A model generated the notes under the pieces. It saw only the letters and a list, made by a program, of their open reading frames with translations. It was not told where the DNA came from and did not search any database. The position numbers were made by a program, and so were the translations under genes. Below, piece by piece: positions 12,812 through 26,600 of a stretch of 64,000 nt of DNA. This DNA is from Paramecium octaurelia (Eukaryota > Ciliophora > Oligohymenophorea > Peniculida > Parameciidae): NCBI GenBank assembly GCA_905182995.1, contig CAJJDP010000159.1:186001-250000 (forward strand). Direction: 5' to 3'. Every line of letters begins with the position of its first letter. Position 1 is the stretch's first letter.

Positions 12812-15206
12812 TCAGACATTATTTCTAAACATATTAGTGATGAATCTCTTAAATCTTTCAGCATATTAATGAGGAGGTATTGCAGAAATGTCAGGGCCTT
12901 GAAAACATCTTTTGCAACAGTACTCTATCTTCTTTTTAGTGCTAAGATAAATAGAAATATTTATTAATACTTAAAATTTGTCAATATATCAATAATTCCA
13001 AAGAAATAAATTTTATCGCCAGTTTTAGATTAAATTATGGAAATGTCTTCTGATTCTTGATCTTGAAGCAAATCTGTCCTGGAAGAATTTTGAAGGACAT
13101 TAATTTCGTGAATCCCCAAGAGTAAACTATAATCTATAATATTATTTTAGGCAAAAAAATCAGCATCTCTGCATAATTAAGTTAATAGTTCGCCTTATTT
13201 GTCAAGTCTAATATTAATTTTTTCATGAGATTCCAAAAAATTTAAATCTTTCCTTGCCACAGTATAATCAGCATTGTTAGGAGTTTTTCTTTAATGAAGA
13301 CTTCCCTTAATGTCATATCTCAAATTAATTTCATGGGACGTTTTGAATACATTACTCATAATTATAAAATGTATTTTTTTATCATCCAAAATGATTTTAT
13401 GCATTCCAAACAACTTTATTATCAAAGATTACCTATAATCTTTAAGATGTTTGAAATAATTATATAAGATATGTCTCATAAAAGTGAACTCTGTTTTTGA
13501 AATGGTTTTCAATGTATAAATGCCATCCTAAGAATAATAGAAGAAGCTTCCACTTTTGCCAGTAGATGTTAATTCAGATAGCGTACTTAGATCTCCTTTT
13601 AAGATACTTGATAATAATGTTTCAGGCCCTATGCTACTCAAATAATTATCATTATCTATAAAGAACATTTTTCTAATGTGATTAAATACTTAAGGAGCGT
13701 AATCAAAGAATTTACAAACCTTAAAAGTTGCCTTTTCATTGCCAGTTCTCTTTGGCATGAGTTCAAAATAGTACTTTAATTTAAAATCTTTCAATGTAAC
13801 TTCGTAATCACTTAAGGCATTAACTGATTTCACTGCCATTTGTATTCCAATCATCATATTTAATACTAGATTCCAATTCTAATGTCCAAATTATACAGAC
13901 AGAGCTGTTTTTCTCTTTTTATTTATGTTGGCAATAGTGGCTCTTCTTTTTTCAGCTATTTCTAAATCTTTCTTCTTTTTGATATTGAATTCTTCTAATT
14001 TCTTCTAATACATTTTTTCTAATCTATCCAAAGATTGTTAAGTTTATTATTTTAATTCATGAATCTTAATTAATGCTTCTTTATAATTATCTCTTATTTA
14101 GTCTTCTGGCATATAATTAATCTTCTCTAATCCATCAGTCAGTTCTGGATCCAAAGTTTCCTCACTTTCTTTTGATTGCAAATTATAATCTATTTTTATG
14201 GGGATTTCCTGATCTCCTCTATGTATGAATGGACCAATCTAGCTAGTAGCACATATAATTTGACTGGTCTAAATTGCTCCTTGTTGACGATTCTTATTCA
14301 CATTTAAAGTGCTTGACATTCTCAATGATAAGGCATCTATCTCTTCCCCCATCAAATACTGGATTCCAAACTAACTAGTAGTATTTTGTCTCCTTGAAAA
14401 TCAATTTATTAAATCATACATCTTTTTCTAACAAAACATTAAACTGGAGATCAAATTTGGCTTTGCTTGTAAGGTCGTCGAATATCTATTTGGTTTCAAT
14501 CCTATCATCAGTTCAAATAAGTCTACTGCTTAATCCTTTATTAAATAAAACTCACTCAGAACTATCTAATCTTATTTTAAGGTTGCTTCTTTAATAGATA
14601 TAGTTATCCCTTTCCTTAAGAACTCGAATATGTCGAGTAGGGATGGATCACTCGCTAAAATTCCTTTGTATTCATTAAATGAGACTTTCTCATCATTATT
14701 CTTGTCCATCTAGGTGAATATGTAGGCAACCCTTTTTTCTAAGTGATCTCTTATTTCATTTGTTATCGCAGTTCCCGTCATAACCACCCAGGAATCAATC
14801 AAAGCTTGCATTGTCTATTAGAAATCTCTTAATGTAAAATATCCTTTTCTATTTTAATCAATTAATTTGTATGATATCTCAGCCTTTTCGTCTTGAGAAC
14901 CATATGTGATTTTATCGAAATAAGCAAGAAATTCATTAAACTAAATTTTACCATCCTGATCTTCATCAATTATTTAAAATAAGCAATCACTCAACACTTG
15001 AACTGTTTCAAGACCAAGCAATCCCATGTTGTCTCTAAATTGATTTTTTGTTAAAAAATTAGATCCATTAGTCATTCTCTAAAATCTGTATTTAAGTATT
15101 CATATTACCTTCGATGCAATTCTTGAACCTCTTCCGCTGAAAAACGGAATCTTGTCATTCTATTCCTCTAAGCTTGCTAATTCCCATTCTTTCCACAGCA
15201 AAACAT
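12812..15206 (-). CDS. EF-hand / phosphatidylinositol-4-phosphate 5-kinase fusion
   Basis: 780 residues, two introns (15086-15108 and 12942-12970). The N-terminus starts MFCCGKNGN, where the double Cys could be palmitoylated. It carries a calcium-sensor-like region with EF-hand loops DEDQDGKIQFNE (residues 73-84), a weaker DQNRKGYFTLRD (109-120) and DKNNDEKVSFNE (160-171). A coiled stretch follows, then a full PIP-kinase domain: GKSGSFFYYSQDG (G-loop), MHKIILDD, YDIKGSLHQR (DLKGS-type loop), NNIIDYSLLLGIHEI (the MDYSLL motif) and YFFGIIDILTNF, ending in ISAIPPHQYAERFKRFI. It should make PtdIns(4,5)P2 at membranes, and the EF-hands suggest direct Ca2+ control. A similar calcium-sensor/PIP5K fusion is known in apicomplexan parasites. 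Kinase identity is secure; the regulation is inference. Confidence 0.92.
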
Positions 15207-15546
15207 TTATTATATTAAATAATAAGTAAAGTAATTAATCAACTATTTTCTCTAAATTAGATTAGCTTTAATTGTTTTTCAAATCCCCATTCTTGATAAG
15301 ATCAACAGTCATTAATAAAATAATACCATTCACCATAATTTTAAATAAATCATATTATATAACTAATTCTGGATTGCTAAACTTGATTAAGGATTATTAG
15401 CACATTGAAAATCAAGGATTGTGTTGGTTAGTAAATTTAATGCATTTTATTGATTTTCAGCCGTAAAAGAGGAATACAACAAAGAATTTGAAATTATATA
15501 ATTTTAACATAAATGGAATACAAAATTTATATAATATCTAATGAAA

Positions 15547-18500
15547 TCACCAATATCCACCATGTTCTTTGGATAAATGCTCGTAGCATTCTGAAGAAGT
15601 CTTAAACACTTTCATACAAGGAACTCCCTTGTTGTTATTTTTCCAACAAATACTCTGTTTACAAACAGAACAAGTCACTCTATAACATCCATCAATCCTC
15701 TAAATTAATGCTGAACAACTTGGGCATTTTCTAATGTCTTACTCTTTCATTAACTTTAACAGTAACAATGAATCACCAATCTTATTTTCCTCACATGTTA
15801 ATCCAGGATGTCTTAAAGCCTATCTTAGATTATATACTTACTTTGCATAAACAACAATATTATTTTAAACACATATAGCAACTTATTGCCTTATCTTATT
15901 ATTAGATTTGCTCAAAATTATTGCATCCTGGAGTATAGCAAAATGTCACATTCTAATTATTATCCTAAACAAACTTATTGAGCGCCAAATTTATCAAACT
16001 TTCCTTGTTTTCCTTCCCAATTATTTGCAATATATCATTTAATATCATTTTTTCATTGCATACTGGGCATCTTACAGGAAACAGCTTTACATCTTGTAAA
16101 ACACTGCTACAATGCAATGAAATACACTCTAAACAGCACTTATGACCACAACCTTATAATAAATAACTGTGTTTAATATTATCAAAACAGATTGGGCATT
16201 ATGCCTATTTGACTTCATTTATGTCTGCTTCTCCTTCTAAGTTTATTTAAGAAACAGCAGACTCTATGCAAGCAACAGCATCCTAAATATTTTAGCCAGA
16301 TCCCTCTAAAAACAATTCTTTACTCTATTATTTGTATTTGATTTAGGTCAAATTAAATTACTTCTTGAGACTATCTAGACCTTAACCTTTTAATCCTACT
16401 AATTCTTTTAATGCTCCTGGAGGTATTATTAACTTATGAGAAACCACTGCCTATGTAATTTGATTAACATATTCAGTAATCTCGTTTAATTTTTCTTAAG
16501 AACAACATACACGAATCACCTTCTTATATTGGTCAACCATAAAATGTATGCCTCCATCCAACATCTCAAAATCTTTTAACTTATTTTATCCAAAAGTGGT
16601 AAACAGAAAATCCCCATTATTTTTTACTTCCACTTTGTAACCCTACAGGAAATTAGTCAAAATTTGATCTAATTATTAGTGTACTAAAATATTCTAAGAA
16701 CGAATAATAACTGTTTGTTCTGTTTGTTTGAATTGATTTCCTTATTCAAAATTAACTTTGAAATTAAACTTTTCATGTTCCTTTAGAATTTTTTAAATAT
16801 GGGGTTTGAGTTGATTAAGGATTTTATGATATTGATAATATTATCCTTGACAATGAACTTTAACCAGATTTGTTCCGAATTGTATTTTCTCTCCGTTTAA
16901 AATTTCTAATAATTTCTGCATAGTAGGAACACTTGAAATTGTAATTTTAGCTACTCTTTTCCCTCCTGATTTTCTAATCAAGTGAGTATGATTAAAATCA
17001 ACATCCTTTTTTTCATTTCTTTCAATATTCCTATTGATTAAATGAATTATTCTTTATGAATAGTCTTCCTTACTTTCTTGAAGAGTCTTCGATTGTAAAT
17101 CAAGGTATTTGATGTTTTTTTTACCTCCACACAACATTAAAATATCTATTTCAGTTGTGAAAGAACTTAAATTTTAGAATTTTAATGTAACATCATCAAT
17201 TTAACTAATTTTAATCTCTTTTCCATCCAATAGCTGATTATTAAATTGATTTACACATTTTAATGCTTACTCAGCTTCATTAAAAATAACAATACATATT
17301 CCTGTGCATAATTTTGAATACCATATGACATTCAATATATATTTTGATTAATTAATCTATTGTTATTTTAGAGTTTTCTATTCTGTGATAACATTAATAA
17401 TTCTATCTTAATACTCTGATTAATCATATCCTTAAATAATGTAAGGCATGTCATCTTTATCTTCAATAACAATTTGAGCCTAAGTCTCATTTTCCAAATA
17501 GTTTAATTTAAGATGAGTTATAACTGTGAAGTCTTCAAATAATTCTTTGATTTCATTCTCTGTTACCTTGGGTGGTAGTCCCACTAGCTTAAACTCTTTG
17601 GATTCATGCTCCCTTATCCATTCACTAATCAGGGCTCCACTCTAGAAAATTAATTTTTTTCCACTAACATGTTTGATTTCCAAAATTTAGGTTTTAAGAT
17701 TCTCCTTAATCTTTTCAATTCTAGCGTATAATTCACTCATGTCCACGGCATCATCAGAATAAATGGATATCAAATTCAAGTAGACATTTGGTTCAATTGA
17801 ACAATTATATTTATTTTCTAATTCAGTAATTTCAATGCCTTGATTTTTCCAAAGTTCCTCCAAAATTGCATTGCCAACATTATTTATAATTAGTTCTTTT
17901 TGAACTACAGATGTTTTTCTATTCTTATTATGGAGATATATAATTGAGTTCTCTTTCAAAGCCAAAATATGAATGTGCTATTAGAGTCTTCCTTTTTAAG
18001 ATTGTATGCAGCATTAGTTTAATTTAAAACTATGCTCCTAAACATGATATAATTTATCTTCTTTTAATTCTGCCATAGGAAAATTCTGCTTTAATTGTTC
18101 CTCAACTTATGGTTTATCTTCTTGAATTATTTACATACTGGATGATCTTCTAATTGGAGCCGTTAATCCTCCAAAATTAAGTATATTGATTGAAGGGCAA
18201 TTCTATAATATTTATTTATTTTACATATTCTTGAGAGAATTACTGAACATAAAGCAAAATAAGCATTCCCTTATATAGATTGACCAGATTATCTTCACAC
18301 CATTTTTCTAATTAAGTTAATTCAAAAATGCTTTAATTTTTATCAAAATCAGCGTTGAGCAGGATTGAATTGATAAAAGTTCCAAGCTATTCAATTATTT
18401 CGATCCATGAATAGGCATCACCCTTATTTGACCAAAGCTGACTTATTCTGATTGTTAAATTTGAATATTTTTAATATTATAGAAGCATGCCTGTGGTATT

Positions 18501-19385
18501 CAAAGCTCCTTTAATAATTGCACTGTTTTTGGATTTATCAAACTATTCAACATGGTTGTCCAATTAATGAGATTCTGGTTAAATTGCTTTTGGAGGAAGA
18601 GAAACATATGTTTCCTTGGGAAAGTTGTATATAATTTAGACTCCCATTGAATTAGATTTTGGAATTTCTCGAATTATAAGCTCTTATTTAGACAGTAATT
18701 GATCACTATATAGGACACTACTCTTTATGAAGGGTTTTATAATCTCTTTGTATTGAGTGTGAATAATCAGAGTGATACATTCAGATTCCAAATATTATGG
18801 GTCAATTAGCAAGTAAATGATATGACTTGTTTACAAACTCTTTCTTTAATCTAGCTTTTAATACAAATCATTAAATTCTGGTGACAATCTAACCTAAATT
18901 TCACCTAATTAGGATAATGCTTTTGCCATTAATTATATTTCATTAACATTTTTACAGTAAATCAATATATCCTGTTCTTCTTGTATGTATTTGAGTAAAT
19001 ATTCATATATTTAATCAACTCTATCCATCTCCTCTTTCCATAGGAAGGAATGTACCAAATTACACCCAGGAATGCATTAGTATTGCAATTCCTCAACATT
19101 TTAGGAATCAGTCTCAATCGTTTCATTAATAATTAAGTATTATATCTAGTCATCTATTTTATTTGGGATGGATGTTGCAAATGTGAGATCCAAACTATTA
19201 GGTAACTCCAATTTTTGGTTTGTTTAGACCATTATGATTTTTAATTGATCTTAGTCTTCATTATTAAATTACAATCGCTGTAGAATAGACTTGAAGTATT
19301 TTTATCTGCTGTTGAGTAATGATTCTCTAGTCATGTAGTAATTATGAACTTAAGTTGAGCTTTCAGCAATTTAAAATTAATCCAT
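15547..19385 (-). CDS. DEAH11/12-like protein: degenerate helicase, RRMs, KH-like, RBR E3 ligase
   Basis: 1264 residues, introns at 18203-18224 and 15820-15841 (22 nt each). The first 450 residues look like the second half of a DEAH helicase (EEQDILIYCKNVNEI resembles the start of the second RecA domain), but there is no Walker A, no DEAH box and no first RecA domain. Two RRM-like folds follow (near residues 590-650 starting GLPPKVTENEI, and 675-725 with GICIVIFNEAEQAL). A KH-like segment has IIPPGALKELVGLKGQ. The C-terminus is RING1-IBR-RING2: CPICFD, CGHKCCLECI, CPVC; CYTPGCNN, CYMC, CCLCK; CPSCSALIQRIDGCYRVTC, where the last segment holds the likely catalytic Cys. Plant DEAH11/12 proteins share this order. 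It is probably an RNA-binding RBR ubiquitin ligase whose helicase part no longer hydrolyses ATP. Confidence 0.85.
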
Positions 19386-20164
19386 CCTTTTAGAAATTCC
19401 AAATTTTTTTTTAAAGACTATTTATTAATTAAAATTTATTTGTTTTGTAAATACTTTTTTATTGCAAGAATAGTATATATGATAAATAATCATAAACTTA
19501 AAATAAACATTATTTCTTAAATATCTTAAACTTCAATTCTATCTTTTTGATTTAAATTCTTACAAATTAATAGTTTTTATTATTTCGTTTTCCACTTATT
19601 TTGCCATTAATTTAAAAATTACTCAAGTTATTTCAATGGTTATTGTATATTAATAGAAATTAGTCGGAAAAAATGAAATTTAAAATTCCTATTATAAAAA
19701 TAAAAGAATAATATGTGTTTTTATCTTGTGTTTCTTTATTAGGATCTATACTTAAACTATTACTAACTTTATGAATTCTATTAATATAATTGATTTTAGT
19801 ATGTTTTCATGAAAACTACCCGTTGATGCATTATTAAATTACTTTTATGAATTCTTTATATTGTTTCTAGTTAAGCAACTCATACTCTTTTAACAGTTAT
19901 CCTTATAAGAAATTATAAGTATTTATTGGATATTTTTCTGAGTGTACTTATCAACAAAATATATAATATGAAGGGTATTAAGTTATTGGATCTTAAGGGT
20001 TATTCAGAATTATTTATTTAAATTAAATTCTAACAATTATAATAGATTTGAAGTCACTTAGTACATTAATTTATAAAAAAATGAAAGTTCATTATATATT
20101 GAATTTGGTTGATTTTTACATATAAATTAATTATATTGATATAAAATAATATATTGAATATTTT
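19386..20164. other. AT-rich divergent intergenic region
   Basis: About 780 bp between two divergently transcribed genes. It is strongly AT-rich with many stop codons in all frames even under the ciliate code. I see no ORF, tRNA, or repeat array. It must contain both promoters, but no specific element can be named. Confidence 0.6.
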
Positions 20165-23069
20165 ATGGATTTAATCACCACCAACAAATCAATCATTTGC
20201 ATTCTAGGAGATTACAAAGATAAATTAAAAAGTCAATTAACTAATTTTGAAGGTGGTATGCAATAGTAAGAAATCAAATCTATTTAGATTCATTATTTTG
20301 CTTGAATTGGATTATAAAAAGAAATCTCATCAAGGTGGGGGAATCTTTAAATTGTCATGGCTTCACAAATTAAAAACTGTATTTTTAGATTGTATTTATT
20401 TTAGTTTCCCTCTGTTGTTATATGGATATATGACATCTCTGAACGTATAGATTTGAATTATTATAGCTGAGAAATTGGATAAACTATTAGAAAATTACAA
20501 TATCTTAAAGTAAACCATTTCATTAGCTAAATCCTTCTAACCTAAAATCATGATAGTACTTACAGGCAAAAATGTGGGAGGACTTGATTTTAATTACCTA
20601 AAGAAGGAAATTGATTTAAGAAAGGTCTTTGCAGTTGAATTTGAAAACATCGGTCAACAATTAAAAAGGTAATCTTAAAGCCACTAAATTTTAATTTAGA
20701 ATTAAGAAAATGATTGTGGATGACTCAGGCACTTTCTATTAAGAACTATTTAATAAGTATAAGTCTGAAACCAGCAAATTGTAAAAGTCTGAATTGAGTG
20801 ATTAGAAGTTGATTTTTGAAATCAAGAAAACTCTAATTAGTGAAATTGAAAACAATGCAAAAAAGGCAAATAAACATATGTAGACATCTTATGAAATTGT
20901 GACTTTATTGGCAACAAAAAGGAAAGATTACTTAAATTTTACAGATGATAATTCATTCTTCACTTCCTATGAATTGATTTAACAAGCAGAAGAATATAGA
21001 GAAGTATTATCATGTTTCAAAATTATAGATTGCTGATCAATTAAGATTCAAATTATTCAGAAATTTAGATATTCAAGATGTAATTTAACACTTTGAGGTT
21101 CACTTCAAAACCTTTAAAAATTTAATATTCCACAAATTTTTTGAAATACAAGAATATTTATGGAGAGTCAAAATCTTTGTTGCTATTATTAAATTTATTG
21201 AATCTAAGCTAATGGTAACCAATTATACCATTGTGTATAACTATTTCCAAGTACATATATATCAACTAATAATAGGCAACTTTGTTAAGTTACATCAAAT
21301 TGATACAACTTAATGATATGTTCTCAGATTAATCGATTCAATAGTTTGGCTTTTTAATTTCGAAATAGGAACCAGAATATTTAGGAAGACCAAATTACTA
21401 AATTCGAGAAAAAGAGAATGAATAGCCTATTGATATAAAATCAGATTAAAAGCTATTCTATTTTAAACACATTATCAATTATAGAAGAAATGAAATTAAT
21501 TTAGCCCCGAATGTGTAATTCATTTTTGATTTCTGGAAACAGTATAATGAAAATAGTTAGAATCAAAACAATTATGCAAATGTTTATTTTAAATACTTAT
21601 AAATATTAATCACTTAGAACTTTGAATTAAAATCCTAAATTGCTGATCAATTAATTTCTTATGGATTAATTGATGAATACAAAAATATCCTATACTTAGA
21701 AGCCTAATCTGCATAATTGACAAAATAAATATAAATTTATAGCGATATTTTAATATATGAGCAGGATAAAATTTAAGATATCAAGAAATTGGCTTCGCAA
21801 TTAAATGAAAACTTAGATATTGTTATTCCTGCTAATACTTTTATATCTATTTCTAAACTTGAATCTGATGAACAAAGTATTCAGCTAAAAATAGATATGA
21901 ATATAACTCAGCAAATTTTAGACATGATTGAGACTGGATTAATTATCAGTAAGAATCAACAAATTGAATTTATTGCAACCAATCATACTATTATAAAAAC
22001 AGATAAAAATATAGAAAAACCAGTTCAAATTCAACTTTTTGGAAAATATTTGTAATTTAATTTTTTTAATATATGTAGGGATAAATTATCAATTAAAATT
22101 ATTGCTAAAGATGTAGAACTTTATTCGAACAAATATAAAGTTGGGTTGCTATCCACTTATAAAAGAGATCCTCCCATTATTACATTTAAGTAGGACTTTG
22201 CCTATATCAACGAATTAAATGAAATTGAGGTGGATTTGAGTTATCAAACTGAGGTTGAGCTATTGAATTTTAATTAAAACAAGAATTGTCTCCTAAAATT
22301 AAAGGAAACTAATAATAATACAATAAATAGCAGACAATTTACTTTACAAATTACAGATAGCATTATTCATGATAGAATTGTTGGATTTAAAATATAAGGA
22401 GAGGAATATTTTAAGAAGATTAAGTTTGTTTTCCCATTTACTTACTTTATAAAAATAAAATAATTAAGCAGTGTGTTTTAAAATGCTCAAAATAGAAATC
22501 GAAATACTTTGAGTGTTTTTAGTAAATGTGCAGTTTAATTGGAAGTGTAAAATATTGATTTGATTGAAACTGAATTTGTACCATCTGTTGATCTTGATTT
22601 TTATAATAAAAACAAATTGAATGTTATTTTTATGACCAGGGATTAAACTACTTACTCCAATTTTGGACAATATAAAATCAAATATTCAAGAAATTAGATG
22701 AATTATGAAGCTATAGTTGATGTTGAGAATGTCAATGTGATATCATATTTGCAGAATGTGGAGATAATATCTCCCCCTACATCCAACGCATAATAGACCT
22801 TTGAAATTGTTGTCAAATTAAAGACTAGAGAACCATAAAATTATTTCATTCAGTTAAAGGACCAAGATAAAAAGCAATTCTTTATAATGGGCAAGATAAA
22901 ACAGATGAAATTTGTGGAGGACGAAGCAAGTTTTTCTTATTTATTATTTCCAATTGAATTTGGAAAGTGCAATCTTCCTGGAATATTAATTGAAATCAGA
23001 CAGCCCAATAATCCTAGTCAGTTAGTTTTCGATTCTTCAGGAATGAAATCCATTTTAATATTACCTTGA
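20165..23069 (+). CDS. Large cytosolic protein, weakly TRAPPC10/Trs130-like
   Basis: From ATG 20165 to TGA 23067-23069, roughly 920 residues. Firm introns are 20669-20699 (31 nt) and two of 25 nt near 21008 and 21249; a 22-nt intron near 20446 joins VIWIYDISE to EKLDKLLENY. Between the first exon (MDLITTNKSIICILGDYKDK) and that region an in-frame TGA must be removed by one longer or two short introns, which I could not settle. The N-terminal half is helical, with FRNLDIQDVIQHFEVHFK and IFVAIIKFIESKL in places where Trs130/TRAPPC10 has similar blocks. The C-terminal half is beta-rich, as expected for the Ig-like domains of that family. TRAPP subunits activate Rab GTPases in ER-Golgi traffic. 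This assignment is tentative; the gene itself is clear. Confidence 0.45.
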
Positions 23070-23170
23070 AATTATAAAAAATATATTTGTTCAGATTATT
23101 ATTAGTCTACGTTTATTAGTTGGTTTAATTAATCAAGTGTTTTCGTTTTTTAAGTTATATATTATTATTT

Positions 23171-23587
23171 ATGGGTTGTGCAAACACAAAGAGCAGAAGC
23201 TAACAAAGTAGCAGGTCATCATTCGATAGTGAACCCAAAAACTTAAAATATTTGGCATTCTCAAATAAATACAAAAATGGAATACCTTAACTATAGAATG
23301 TAAAATTCATATAAACATCTAGATTTCAGTTAGCACTATCCTTTAGAGAAGAAAAAATTTTGGCAACTATTCGGTATGAGGAAGAGAGATATATTAGTTA
23401 TATATTTTATCTGATTATACTAGTAAAATATGTAAATATTTACAATAATTCTTCTATAAAATTATTTACTTTGTGTTATTTACCTGATTGCCCTTTTGAT
23501 AATACAGGAATACCTTACCAACAAAGTATTCTCAGGTATTCCAAATCAAAAGGCTTCAAATTCTTTAGTTGTTCGTTTTAGGCTTGA
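23171..23587 (+). CDS. Small MGC-starting, probably dual-lipidated protein
   Basis: 138 residues in one open frame, ATG 23171 to TGA 23585-23587. The start MGCANTKSRS fits N-myristoylation at Gly2 with palmitoylation at Cys3, which would hold the protein on a membrane. The rest has a Ser-rich stretch, then SRFQLALSFREEKILATIRYE, a hydrophobic stretch (ISYIFYLIILVKYV) and a Cys-containing tail. A short intron could hide in the middle, where the AT content rises. No family is recognised. A second MGC-starting small gene lies at 29578-29820 on the other strand. Confidence 0.5.
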
Positions 23588-23645
23588 GAAAATTAATTAA
23601 TTTTTCTGTTTTGAATTGCAATTCATTAGAAATAAATGAATGAGA

Positions 23646-26600
23646 ATGTAAATAATTCTTTAAAACAAATTTTAAAGGTAGTACAGCTTTTTTGATAATA
23701 AAAAGTCGAGAACTGATTGTCTTTCATGGATTTAGGGATATTTGAAGTGGTAAACCTTGTATGTGTGGTTCCTTGTTTATAAATTGATATTAATTTTATT
23801 ATTAAGTTTATAGCTAATTTAGCTTTAATAATTTAATCTTTTGGCTTATGATGGAATTAACTTAAAGGCTTATCGAGCATTATTTGGATTTAATGACTTC
23901 ATCTCCTAAAATTCAGTTAGGAGAATCACTATTTTAAAGTGCCATTTTATTGTAATTTATTTTGAGACTCCATTTCATATTCCCATAGGATGGATGGGAT
24001 GTTTGGAAATACACAGATTATAAATTGCATGTTCCTTATGTCATATTGTCCTTTTTATATCAAGAGATATCAGACATACTTAAAATACTTCTCATATTAT
24101 TCAATGTTATAATCTTCATTCTCAGCTTTTTTAAAGTTTAATTCGTTTTCTATTACAATAACCTTTTATGGAATGTATTTTATATACCCTAAGTAGCAAT
24201 GCTTTCAAGTTCATCAGAAAATATTGGAATATCAATTTTTGGAATCCTGCTCCTATTTTTTATTCTAGTATTTAATCTCTATTTTAATCGTTCAACTAAA
24301 TTTATTCATAGCAATCCATTCATACGGAAATTCACTTAATTGACAGTAATTAGTGCAGCATTGGACACAATTTGCTACATTGATTTTGAATTTCACATTT
24401 TGCAAATAATTTTACTACACATTTAGGGAATAGCCCTTTGCTTAGATATAATTATCTTTAAACCCTATAAGTTCTAGTTTAATAAAATAGTGTTTCAGTA
24501 TAACTTTTTATTTTACATCTTGGTTGTAATTCATACCCTAATGTTATTCAATAAGTCAGAGGAGAATATGTTTTATTTTACAATTCTAATAGGCACCTTA
24601 GCCTATGCACTTTCATTTCAATTGTACGACCGATACGCAGACATGGATTCTTAAAATTAGTACATAATTCTAGTTTAATGCCAAGAGTTTTATTAATCTT
24701 AGGACATCCAATAACATTTAAAACTAAGACAGCACAAAAACAAATGTGTATCTTAACATGAAGACCAGAACAAGAATGAAGTATTAATTTGCTATTTAGA
24801 AAATAACATTTCAATCAATAAAAAGTAGAAAATCGATTATGAGATCTTAGAATTAGCCTTAATCCACTTTCTATGTGTTCATAAAGCTCCTTTGACTGCA
24901 CTATGCCGACTAAAATAGTATTATAATATCCCACATGATCATTCCTTGTTTTTTAGAATAACATTTCCAAGTCAACATAAATAGTTGTGGAATTCAGTTA
25001 CAAAGGTTTAGGATGGAATAAATCAACTTTTAAAGGCAGGATAGTATTAGGATGTTCGCATTCTATCTACAAAGGATATATACGAAGCAGTTAAAATAAG
25101 AGAAATATCGATTCCTTTGATTCTGAGTACTCTTGATCATAAAATAAATTACTGGAAATAATTGATATCATTGATAGCAAATGTAAAGAAACTATTCTAG
25201 ACAACATGTTCATTGAGTCAAAAATTATTGGACTGCCGATTAGTATTGTAAAAACTATATAATTGTACCAATATCGAATAGATTGAGGAGCCAAGAACAG
25301 TCCTAGAAGTCTTGGTGTTGATAATTTATTATGCAATAATTATCAACGATCATGAATAAGCTATGAAGATGCAGAAAGTAATGAATGACATTTTGCGATC
25401 TGAAAGTTTGGTTGAAGGAAAACTACTTAACGGTAACATAATGGAAAATAAAATTTGTTTATTGTACACCAGTATTGTTAAATCATAAGGATCGATCATA
25501 AAATTAAATGCTTAATAAATAGCTTAATTTTGGGGATACGAAAATGAAATGGATTTTAGAGATATTAAACACATAAATCAATTGATGCCAGACTTTTTAG
25601 CCTCTGTTCATGATCAATATCTTGAGAGATTCAAGAAGTTAGGCCATAGCATTTTATTTGGTAAGAGTAGAACAGTGTTTTTGAAAGGCAAGAACAATTT
25701 CTACATTCCTGCAGATATTACTATTGATAATTTTTTTATCAGTTATGATGATTATGTTATAACGGCTGCATTTTCCAAAACAAAGGAAAAATGTCTATTC
25801 ATGCTTTTTGATCACAAAGGTAGAATCTTAGGTGTCAATAATTTGATGTTCAAATTACTTTAAACTATAGATAAAACAATAACATAGGAACATCTGTCCT
25901 CTGGTTATGTGTTTTAATTAATCCCAAAAATATTCAATTTAATTAATGCCTATCGAAATTCTGAAGAAGAAGTCAACTAAGACGATAAGATTATTTTAAA
26001 AATTGGAAATCCCATCAAGTAATAGTTTTCAAAATTGATGTAAAGTTCTAAGGGCAAAAATAAGCATTAACTATATTATGCAGGGTTGTGGACGACATTT
26101 GATACTCCAGAAAATTAACAAAAAAATTAATAATCTTTGTTAAATCTGAATGTATTTGATTCTCAAAAACCTAATTGTGATTTATTTGATGAAACCTACT
26201 AACAAAAAATGTAGCAATTTATAGATCAAAATATTCAAACCACGAATTTCTAGATTAAATGTTATTTAGAGTATCTCATACTTGGTTACTCAAAATCTAT
26301 TCCTTTATTCACTTTAGAAATAAATGACATTATATCTGCTCAAGACACTGAAAATGGAGAGACATTCTCATAAGATAGTTTGCAAAATGTTGAATTGTCT
26401 GATCTAAATAAATCAAGTCATTTAATGCTGAGTTCCATTCAAGATGAAAGCTTTTCAAAAGGCAAGGTGGAAGATAATGACAAATTACAATAACACCCAG
26501 AAATATCTTTAATGAGAGGTAAATATGATCAATCCTTCTTTGATCAACAATAAGAGTCTTCAAGATAAATCTTGGCTCCTTTTTCACAAAGAGCTACTTT

